The notes under the pieces were generated by a model. It did no database searches and had not been told where the DNA came from. It saw only the letters and a list, made by a program, of their open reading frames with translations. The position numbers were made by a program, and so were the translations under genes. Shown piece by piece: positions 13,559 through 18,738 of a DNA stretch of 18,738 nt (the stretch's first letter is position 1; every line of letters begins with the position of its first letter). This DNA is from an uncultured Campylobacter sp. (GTDB lineage: Bacteria; Campylobacterota; Campylobacteria; Campylobacterales; Campylobacteraceae): contig NZ_CALIBH010000242.1 in NCBI RefSeq assembly GCF_938045775.1, forward strand, positions 1 to 18,738. Direction: 5' to 3'.

Positions 13559-15477
13559 GAGAGTTCCTGCGCGCCTTTAACTCGGGCGTATTTGAAAAGG
13601 ATCTTAGCGGCGAGCAAAAGGAGCTCGTGCGCAATCTCCTAAATATCGGCGCTATCAGCGCGCACAAGGGCAAGCTTTATCTAAACGACGGCTATGTTTT
13701 CGGCAGGCTCGACATCGCGCGCGACGGCACGGGCTATCTGCAAAGCTTCGACGACCGCTTCAAAGCTGATCTCATCATCGAAAACAGATATTTAAGCGGC
13801 GTGCATCTGGGCGATCTGATCCTAGCAAAAATTTTAAGCTCAAGAAAGTCCCGTCTGCACGCAAAGGTGCTGATGTGTGTCAAGCCCGCGTTTTTAACGA
13901 GCGTGGTTTATACCAAAAGCTTCGGGCGCGAAATTTTAGGCGTGAACGTCAAAACCGGCCTCGCAAATCCGCTCAAAGCCACGCAAAAATCGCTAAAGCA
14001 ACTGCCGCCGAATACCCTTTTAAAGATCGATAATCTAACGAACGAAATTACCGAGGTGATCGGAAGCTTAGCCGATCCCTTCGTCGATGAGAAAATTTCT
14101 TTAGCGATCTACGATAAAAACGACGAATTTAACGAAGCGTGCAAGCAGCAAGCCGCAAGCTTCGGCAGCGAAGTGGACGAAGCGCTGTATCCGCAGCGCG
14201 TGGATTTGCAGCATTTGCCCTTTTGCACCATCGATCCTATCGACGCCAAGGACTTCGACGACGCGATCTATTTTGACGTAAAAGAGCGCACGCTTTACGT
14301 CGCGATCGCCGATGTGAGCGAATACGTAAGCGAATACTCGCCGATCGATAAGGAGGCGAAATTTCGCGGCTTTTCGATCTATTTCCCGCACAGATCCGTG
14401 CCGATGCTACCGCGCGAGCTTAGCGAAAATATCTGCTCGCTGATGCCGGATCTGCCGAGACTGGCCTTTGTTTTTAAAATCGCTTTGGATGAAAATTTAA
14501 ACCCGCAAAAGCAGGAGCTTTTCGAAGCGATTATAAGATCAAAACGCCGCTATAATTACGACGAGGTCGATGAAATTTTACGCACCCGCAAGGCGTGCGA
14601 GCCTGAAATTTTAAGCTGGCTCTTGCCGCTTAATGAAATTTGCGAGCGCCTGCGCCGCGCGAGGCTGAAGCGCGGATTTGATTTCCGCACCAAGGAGCTT
14701 CGTATCACGCTTGATGGGCACGGCCTAATAAGCTCCACTCGCTTTGAGACCGACACTCCGTCGCACAAACTCATCGAGGATTGTATGCTGCTAGCCAATA
14801 AAGCCGCTGCAGCGCGCATCGAGCGGGGCGTTTTTAGAAATCACGGCTCGGCGGAGCTTAAAAAAATTTACGCGCTGCTTGACGATCTGGCGCTGTTCGG
14901 CATCGACGCGCCGTATCAGAGTAACCTTGCCAAAATGATCGGCGAAATCCAAGCGCAAGCCGATGCCATGGGGATCCGCGAGGAGGTCGATAAGCTCATC
15001 ATCAAGGCTCAAAAGCGCGCCGAGTACGGATCCGAATCGCGCGGGCACTTCGGGCTCGGATTTGATAACTACACGCACTTCACAAGTCCGATCAGGCGCT
15101 ATTCCGATCTCATTTTGCACCGATTGCTAAAGGCGCAGATGAGGGGGGATGAGAAATTTTATAATTACCTGCTTTTAAACATAGATGCGACGTGCGCGCG
15201 GCTAAACGAGCTTGAACGCGAGGCGGACAAGGTTGCGTTTGATTTTATGGACCGAAAATTTGCGCGCTGGGCCGCGGAAAATTTGGGCAAAAAATTCCGC
15301 TGCTACATCGATGAAAACGGAAATTCCGTCACCGCAAAGCTAGACGACAAGCTAAAGGGGGCTAAAATTTTAGTTTCAAATTTCGCCGGCGACATTTTAA
15401 CGCCCGTGCTGGTGGAGCTTACGGACGCAAACATCGCTAGCGGAGTGATTTTAGGCAGGGTGGTAAAGAAGATCTGA
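13555..15477 (+). CDS. rnr: Ribonuclease R (RNB family 3'-5' exoribonuclease)
   Basis: RNase R degrades structured RNA processively from the 3' end. The 640-residue protein has N-terminal OB/cold-shock-like regions (about 40-170) and an RNB domain from about 210. The metal-binding Asp cluster reads TIDPIDAKDFDDAIY (Asp227, Asp233, Asp235, Asp236), fully conserved. RGFSIYFPHRSVPMLPRELSENICSL and later HFGLGFDNYTHFTSPIRRYSDL with LILHRLL are strong RNB signatures. It is far shorter than E. coli RNase R: the C-terminal S1 region is reduced to about 60 residues and the Lys-rich tail is absent, as expected for the short epsilon-group enzymes. The start overlaps the HDOD gene by 4 nt; the stop overlaps holA by 1 nt. 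Confidence 0.95.
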   Translation: MREFLRAFNSGVFEKDLSGEQKELVRNLLNIGAISAHKGKLYLNDGYVFGRLDIARDGTGYLQSFDDRFKADLIIENRYLSGVHLGDLILAKILSSRKSRLHAKVLMCVKPAFLTSVVYTKSFGREILGVNVKTGLANPLKATQKSLKQLPPNTLLKIDNLTNEITEVIGSLADPFVDEKISLAIYDKNDEFNEACKQQAASFGSEVDEALYPQRVDLQHLPFCTIDPIDAKDFDDAIYFDVKERTLYVAIADVSEYVSEYSPIDKEAKFRGFSIYFPHRSVPMLPRELSENICSLMPDLPRLAFVFKIALDENLNPQKQELFEAIIRSKRRYNYDEVDEILRTRKACEPEILSWLLPLNEICERLRRARLKRGFDFRTKELRITLDGHGLISSTRFETDTPSHKLIEDCMLLANKAAAARIERGVFRNHGSAELKKIYALLDDLALFGIDAPYQSNLAKMIGEIQAQADAMGIREEVDKLIIKAQKRAEYGSESRGHFGLGFDNYTHFTSPIRRYSDLILHRLLKAQMRGDEKFYNYLLLNIDATCARLNELEREADKVAFDFMDRKFARWAAENLGKKFRCYIDENGNSVTAKLDDKLKGAKILVSNFAGDILTPVLVELTDANIASGVILGRVVKKI

Positions 15478-16481
15478 TGTATAGGAAAGAATTTGACGGG
15501 CTTATAGCAAGCGGCAGGGTGCCGAATTTCGTGCTTTTGCGCGGCGGAGACGATTTTTCAAACGAGCTTTACGCGCAGCGATTGAAGCAAATTTACGCCT
15601 CGGAAAATTTTTTGAGTTTGTATTTTTTGGAGTATGATTTTGAGCAGGCGCGAAGCTTCTTGGAGCCCTCGCTTTTCGGCGGTAGCAACACGCTTCACAT
15701 CAAAACCGCCTCGCTCATCAAAAAAGAGGAGCTGCGAAGGCTCATCGCGCTATGTAAATCAGACGCGAACAACCATCTGATCTACGAGCTAAACGATAGC
15801 GAAATTTCGGTGAGCGCGGATTTTATCAAGGAATTTGAACGAAACGAGGTCAGGTTTTTCAAACCCTCGGGCGTAAACGAAGCCATAACGCTGCTTGCGC
15901 AAAAATGTGAGATGTGCGGGCTTTTTGCAAACACCGCCGCACTTAGCAGGATCTACGCCATCCACAACGAAAGCCTGAGCCTAAGCGCGAGCGAGATAGA
16001 GAAATTTGCAAGTCTGGGGCTTGAGCTTAGCCTGCAAAACGTAAATTTGATGGTTTATGGGCTCAGCGAGGTGAGCTACGACGAGCTTTTCGATAAAATT
16101 TTCGGCCTTTGCGACTTTCGCGTAGATTTTTACAAAATGGCTCTGGGCGGCGGATACAACGAAATGGAGCTGATAAATTATTTCTACCGCCTAATTTATA
16201 GAATTTTTCGCCTGCATGCTTACGTAAAAATAAACGGCAGATTTGATTTTAAGGCGGTTTTAGGCTATCAGCCGCCCCCTTCCGTGGCCGCACAGATGCA
16301 GCGCTACGCCACTAGCTTTTCTACGCGGACGTTTTATAAAATTTTCGCTCACTTAAACGATTTGGAATTTGAACTCAAAAGCGAAAAGAACGCGGCGAAG
16401 GACGAGCTTTTGCTCGCGTCGTTTTTGAGGTTGCAGCGCATGCTGCTAAGTTCGCTCGGACAAAAAGCAAATATTAAGTGA
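15477..16481 (+). CDS. holA: DNA polymerase III subunit delta (epsilon-type HolA)
   Basis: HolA is the wrench subunit of the clamp loader that opens the beta sliding clamp. The 334-residue protein begins MYRKEFDGLIASGRVPNFVLLRGGDDFSNELYAQRL, like the delta N-terminal fold which resembles an AAA domain without Walker motifs. FLEPSLFGGSNTLHIKTA fits the conserved block with Leu/Phe residues that contact the clamp. The middle (LMVYGLSEVSYDELFDKIFG) and the C-terminal helices (FYRLIYRIFRLH, then KDELLLASFLRLQRMLLSSL) match the collar domain. The position immediately after rnr, overlapping by one base (TGATG), is the usual arrangement in Campylobacter. Delta proteins diverge strongly, so the call leans on both pattern and context. 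Confidence 0.85.
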   Translation: MYRKEFDGLIASGRVPNFVLLRGGDDFSNELYAQRLKQIYASENFLSLYFLEYDFEQARSFLEPSLFGGSNTLHIKTASLIKKEELRRLIALCKSDANNHLIYELNDSEISVSADFIKEFERNEVRFFKPSGVNEAITLLAQKCEMCGLFANTAALSRIYAIHNESLSLSASEIEKFASLGLELSLQNVNLMVYGLSEVSYDELFDKIFGLCDFRVDFYKMALGGGYNEMELINYFYRLIYRIFRLHAYVKINGRFDFKAVLGYQPPPSVAAQMQRYATSFSTRTFYKIFAHLNDLEFELKSEKNAAKDELLLASFLRLQRMLLSSLGQKANIK

Positions 16482-16495
16482 AATTTTAGTAATAT
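16481..16495 (+). promoter_or_regulatory. Candidate promoter element upstream of rpsF
   Basis: AAATTTTAGTAATAT is identical to the element before prmA and near-identical to that before atpE. With TAATAT (16490-16495) as -10, the rpsF leader would be about 65 nt and include the hairpin at 16522-16544. Confidence 0.45.
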
Positions 16496-16521
16496 CCCTT
16501 TGCATTTTTTGCAAAATCCTT

Positions 16522-16544
16522 GCTCGCAGGCGCTGTTTGCGAGC
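16522..16544 (+). promoter_or_regulatory. Leader hairpin before rpsF, candidate S6:S18 autoregulatory site
   Basis: GCTCGCA (16522-16528) pairs perfectly with TGCGAGC (16538-16544) around the 9-nt loop GGCGCTGTT, ending 21 nt before the rpsF ATG and just ahead of AAGGAG. Many bacterial rpsF leaders carry an RNA bound by the S6:S18 complex that mimics 16S helix 22. The loop GGC is suggestive but I do not see the conserved CCG partner, so the assignment is tentative. Confidence 0.4.
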
Positions 16545-16565
16545 TAAAATCCATAAGGAGAATTT

Positions 16566-16979
16566 ATGAGAAACTACGAGGTTTTATTCATCGTTAAGCC
16601 CACGCTTACCGACGATGAAGTTAAAACAAAAGTCGATTTCGTCAAAGAAATCATAACCAAAAATGGCGGAGAGATCGCTTCCGTGATCGAAATGGGCGCT
16701 AGAAAGCTTGCCTATAAGATCGACAAATATGAGCGCGGAGTTTATTTCGTAATCTATTTTAAGGCCGAGCCGAGCTTGATCTCCGAACTTGTTAGAAATC
16801 TGCGTATCACCGAAGATATCATTAGATTTTTGACCGTCAAATATGAGACTAAGCGTGAAATTTCCGCTTGGGATAAACTAAGCAAAGGTATCAAGCTAAG
16901 CCCTGCGAAAAAAGAGCGCGAGCCAAAAGCACCGGTAGAGCCAAAAGAGCCTGAAGAAGCAGCCAAAGAGGGCGAATAA
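16566..16979 (+). CDS. rpsF: 30S ribosomal protein S6 (bS6)
   Basis: bS6 binds bS18 and the central domain of 16S rRNA. The ATG is preceded by AAGGAG. MRNYEVLFIVKPTLTDDEV, then GARKLAYKIDKYERGVYFVIYFKAEPSLISELVRNLRITEDIIRFLTVK, are the standard ferredoxin-like fold blocks (about 1-95). Residues about 100-137 form a charged Lys/Glu/Pro-rich tail (SPAKKEREPKAPVEPKEPEE), longer than in E. coli and acidic at the end, probably disordered. It is the first gene of the conserved rpsF-ssb-rpsR operon and is followed by ssb after 10 nt. Confidence 0.97.
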   Translation: MRNYEVLFIVKPTLTDDEVKTKVDFVKEIITKNGGEIASVIEMGARKLAYKIDKYERGVYFVIYFKAEPSLISELVRNLRITEDIIRFLTVKYETKREISAWDKLSKGIKLSPAKKEREPKAPVEPKEPEEAAKEGE

Positions 16980-16989
16980 AGGATAAAAT

Positions 16990-17592
16990 ATGTTCAATAA
17001 AGTAGTTTTGGTAGGTAATTTGACCCGAGATATCGAGCTTAGATATCTGCAAACGGGTACCGCCGTAGGCAAAACTGGCATCGCCGTCACACGCAGATAC
17101 AATAGCTCAAACGGCGAGAAACGCGAAGAAACGTGCTTTATAGACATAGATTTTTTCGGTCGTACGGCCGAGATCGCAAATCAATACTTGCGAAAAGGCA
17201 GTAAAATTTTGATCGAAGGCCGCTTAAAGCTAGATCAGTGGCAGGATCAAAACGGACAGAACCGAAGCAAGCACTCCATCAGCGTAGATACGATGGAGAT
17301 GCTAGGAAGCAATCAAGGTGGAAGCGGCGGCTATAACCAAGGCGGTAATTACGAGGGCGGCAATTATGGTGGAAGCTCCGGCGGCTATGGCGGGGGAAAT
17401 TCTAGCTATGGCGGCGGCGGTAATTACGGCGGTGGAAATAGCTATGCTAATAGACAAAACTCAAATTCTAGAGGCGCAAAAAACGATTATAACGCGCCTA
17501 AACAAAAAGAGCAGAGTTACGAAAGCACGATTCCGGAAGTCGACGTCGATGCCGATAAATACGATGACGGCAACGACACGATCCCATTTTAA
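16990..17592 (+). CDS. ssb: Single-stranded DNA-binding protein
   Basis: SSB coats single-stranded DNA in replication and repair. The N-terminal OB fold (1-106) shows MFNKVVLVGNLTRDIELRYLQTG, FIDIDFFGRTAEIANQYLRKG and ILIEGRLKLDQWQDQNGQNR. Residues about 110-155 are a flexible linker almost wholly Gly/Tyr/Asn/Ser (GGNYGG, GGYGGG repeats). The C-terminal tip ends DDGNDTIPF: the Ile-Pro-Phe docking end is kept but Thr replaces the last acidic residue of the classical DDDIPF. Length (200) is normal for a Gly-rich SSB. The ribosome site is AAAGGA. Position between rpsF and rpsR is the standard operon order, tying SSB output to ribosome synthesis. Confidence 0.97.
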   Translation: MFNKVVLVGNLTRDIELRYLQTGTAVGKTGIAVTRRYNSSNGEKREETCFIDIDFFGRTAEIANQYLRKGSKILIEGRLKLDQWQDQNGQNRSKHSISVDTMEMLGSNQGGSGGYNQGGNYEGGNYGGSSGGYGGGNSSYGGGGNYGGGNSYANRQNSNSRGAKNDYNAPKQKEQSYESTIPEVDVDADKYDDGNDTIPF

Positions 17593-17605
17593 TTAAGGAA
17601 AAATC

Positions 17606-17866
17606 ATGGCAGATAAGAGAAAATATACTAGGAAGTATTGCAAATTTACGGAAGCAAAGATCGAATTTATCGATTATAAGGACACGGCGCTGCTAAAGCA
17701 CTGCCTAAGCGAGCGCTTTAAGATTATGCCGCGTCGCTTAACCGGCACCAGCAAAAAATACCAAGAGATGGTAGAAAAGGCTATTAAGCGCGCACGCCAA
17801 GCAGCCCTTATACCTTACATCGTAGATCGCAAAGACGTGGTCGTAAATCCATTCGAAAATCTTTAA
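17606..17866 (+). CDS. rpsR: 30S ribosomal protein S18 (bS18)
   Basis: bS18 pairs with bS6 on the platform of the 30S subunit. The 86-residue basic protein shows RKYTRKYCKFTEAKIEFIDYKD, then LSERFKIMPRRLTGTSKKYQ and AIKRARQAALIPYIVD, all typical of the family. The ATG follows AAGGAAAAATC 13 nt after the ssb stop. Cys13 and Cys33 are present but too few for a zinc site of their own. It closes the rpsF-ssb-rpsR operon at a clear hairpin terminator. Confidence 0.98.
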   Translation: MADKRKYTRKYCKFTEAKIEFIDYKDTALLKHCLSERFKIMPRRLTGTSKKYQEMVEKAIKRARQAALIPYIVDRKDVVVNPFENL

Positions 17867-17867
17867 A

Positions 17868-17892
17868 TTTTAGCGGTACAAAGCCGCTAAAA
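17868..17892. terminator. Bidirectional-looking terminator after rpsR
   Basis: TTTTAGCGG (17868-17876) pairs perfectly with CCGCTAAAA (17884-17892), with a T-G closing pair and loop ACAAA. It lies immediately after the rpsR stop. The flanking T- and A-runs make it workable on either strand, though the + strand downstream is TTCCCCC, not a long U-run. Confidence 0.75.
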
Positions 17893-17945
17893 TTCCCCCT
17901 ATTTTAAACTCTAAATTTTAAAATTTAAGCTCGCTCTTATATATA

Positions 17946-17951
17946 TATAAT
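17946..17951 (+). promoter_or_regulatory. Candidate -10 box for the zinc-ribbon gene
   Basis: A perfect TATAAT at the end of a TATATATA run, 30 nt before the ATG at 17981. No recognisable -35; an AT-rich upstream run is usual for this group. Confidence 0.45.
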
Positions 17952-17980
17952 TTCACCCATATTTTTTCAAAGGAGAAATT

Positions 17981-18275
17981 ATGGCAGAGAATGAACAAGC
18001 GGAATATTTGGAATGTCCTTTTTGCGGCAAAGACGACATCAAATACGGAGCGGTCGTATGCGGTGGGTGCCAAGCGGAGATCTCTTATAGCACCTTGGAT
18101 AAAGACGCTTCTTATTTCTATAGTTTGGCTTTGGTTTGCGGGAGCTCTTACTAAGAATAGTGATACCGTATTTTACATTGTTATAGCTGTAGGAGTTATA
18201 GGCGTAATTAGTTCTTTTTTTATGGCGCGAGATCACAGTCCGCGATTTCATAGGACTATGAAGCACGTTAAATAG
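17981..18275 (+). pseudogene. Zinc-ribbon/membrane protein gene broken by a +1 frameshift
   Basis: A strong ribosome site (AAAGGAG) precedes the ATG at 17981. That frame gives MAENEQAEYLECPFCGKDD then VVCGGCQAEISYSTLDKDA, a zinc ribbon with CPFC and CGGC knuckles, and stops at TAA 18152-18154. From about 18095 the +1 frame gives TLLISIVWLWFAGALTKNSDTVFYIVIAVGVIGVISSFFMARDHS in part, two hydrophobic helices and a basic tail ending at TAG 18273-18275. Together they make one sensible small protein: an N-terminal zinc ribbon joined to two membrane helices. The frames join between about 18090 and 18115, requiring a net +1 shift. No homopolymer or classical slippery site is seen. An ORF call beginning at 17991 would fuse a nonsense N-terminus to the real tail. 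Sequencing error is the alternative. Confidence 0.7.
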
Positions 18276-18281
18276 TCTATA

Positions 18282-18343
18282 TTCCGCCGTTCACTGGCGG
18301 AGAAATTTTGTAATTCTCCGATTAAATTTAAATTTGGAGAATT
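18282..18343 (+). promoter_or_regulatory. Cluster of competing hairpins between the zinc-ribbon gene and the next gene
   Basis: TCCGCC (18283-18288) pairs with GGCGGA (18296-18301), a likely terminator for the preceding gene. GGAGAA (18299-18304) can instead pair with TTCTCC (18314-18319), which can also pair, as AATTCTCC (18312-18319), with GGAGAATT (18336-18343). The alternatives exclude each other, as in attenuators, 30 nt before the next ATG. AT-rich loops weaken two of the three. Confidence 0.4.
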
Positions 18344-18372
18344 GCACTACTTAAATTTTTAAAAGATAAATT

Positions 18373-18738
18373 ATGAATTTTTTCCTAGGCTTTCTTGCCG
18401 GTAGCGGTTTGGGTGAGGGGCTTGTAGCTATTATTTTAGTCTGTATGCTCGTATACGTGATAGGTGGTGGCTTCAATGCCGTTCTCGCTTTTATTCTGGG
18501 CTTTATAGTGTTTTGCATTGCAAAGGCATTTTTAGAAGGCTTGACTTCTAGCGTAAATAATAGATTTGTTGCGTCTGTCGTACCAATTTTGGGAGGTTTA
18601 GTTCTAGGGTATTTAGCGGGTGCTTCCGTATATGAAAGTGAGCAGGCAAAAGATGCTGAGCGCGAAGCGCAGAAGCAACAAAATATGACGCAGCAAGATA
18701 AAGTCTATTATATCCAGCGAAGTTTGATGTTTAGCGGC
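18373..18738 (+). CDS. Hypothetical three-helix membrane protein, 3' end outside window
   Basis: An ATG at 18373 opens a frame that runs without stop to the window edge (122 codons). It begins MNFFLGFLAGSGLGEGLVAI and shows three membrane segments at about 2-10 plus 17-34, 36-54 and 67-86, the last Gly-rich (VPILGGLVLGYLAGAS). After it comes a charged, probably coiled-coil stretch (SEQAKDAEREAQKQQNMTQQ) reading on into DKVYYIQRSLMFSG. The ribosome site is poor (AAAAGATAAATT). I recognise no family. Its position directly after the broken zinc-ribbon/membrane gene, on the same strand, suggests the two belonged to one small locus. Confidence 0.6.
   Translation, partial: MNFFLGFLAGSGLGEGLVAIILVCMLVYVIGGGFNAVLAFILGFIVFCIAKAFLEGLTSSVNNRFVASVVPILGGLVLGYLAGASVYESEQAKDAEREAQKQQNMTQQDKVYYIQRSLMFSG

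Noticed and set aside
17318..17596. 92-codon ORF in the +1 frame of ssb
   Set aside because: Ala/Ile/Met-rich output is the shadow of the Gly-rich linker.
17991..18275. 94-codon ORF as an intact gene
   Set aside because: Its first third overlaps the real zinc-ribbon frame and lacks a ribosome site; only the C-terminal half is likely genuine, so the locus is treated as frameshifted.

Overview
The window reads as chromosome from a Campylobacterota bacterium, most likely an oral, relatively G+C-rich Campylobacter of the C. gracilis/rectus/showae/curvus kind. The reasons are an N-glycosylation-type UDP-GlcNAc dehydratase (pglF) close to prmA-ftsH-pssA, as I recall it in C. jejuni; an epsilon-type HolA; a short RNase R; a long AtpE with a leader-like N-terminus; and the constant use of AAATTTTA/TAAATTT words in and between genes. 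The species is an inference from memory.

Left arm (1-8186, all + strand): the 3' part of pglF runs into hisH, hisA, prmA and ftsH with 1-4 nt overlaps (a 78 nt gap before prmA). Then come pssA, leuA on its own promoter, atpE with a strong hairpin terminator, and tRNA-Leu(GAG). HisH carries an extra ~45-residue segment containing a 7-residue tandem repeat.

Accessory segment (about 8187-12250): just after the tRNA the sequence becomes visibly AT-rich and coding moves mostly to the minus strand. It holds a small + strand orphan ORF, an RTX-repeat protein that seems cut short at its C-terminus, a coupled four-helix membrane protein, a 23-codon micro-ORF coupled to a membrane-anchored protein of unknown function, and two notable inverted repeats. 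It looks like an island at a tRNA gene that has partly decayed. The RTX/membrane-protein pair is the best candidate for a little-described system: a pore-forming RTX effector with a membrane immunity partner. That is a hypothesis, not a demonstrated function.

Right arm (12250-18738, + strand): a predicted HDOD-domain protein with a ~145-residue low-complexity, Gln/Glu-rich insertion is translationally coupled to rnr and holA. The rpsF-ssb-rpsR operon follows, with a leader hairpin and a clean terminator. The end holds a zinc-ribbon/membrane protein gene broken by a +1 frameshift, a set of mutually exclusive hairpins, and the 5' part of a three-helix membrane protein running off the edge.

Functionally the conserved genes cover surface glycan and phospholipid synthesis, His and Leu biosynthesis, ribosome modification and structure, RNA decay, replication, membrane proteolysis and ATP synthesis. 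No CRISPR array, complete insertion sequence, integrase or rRNA was seen.
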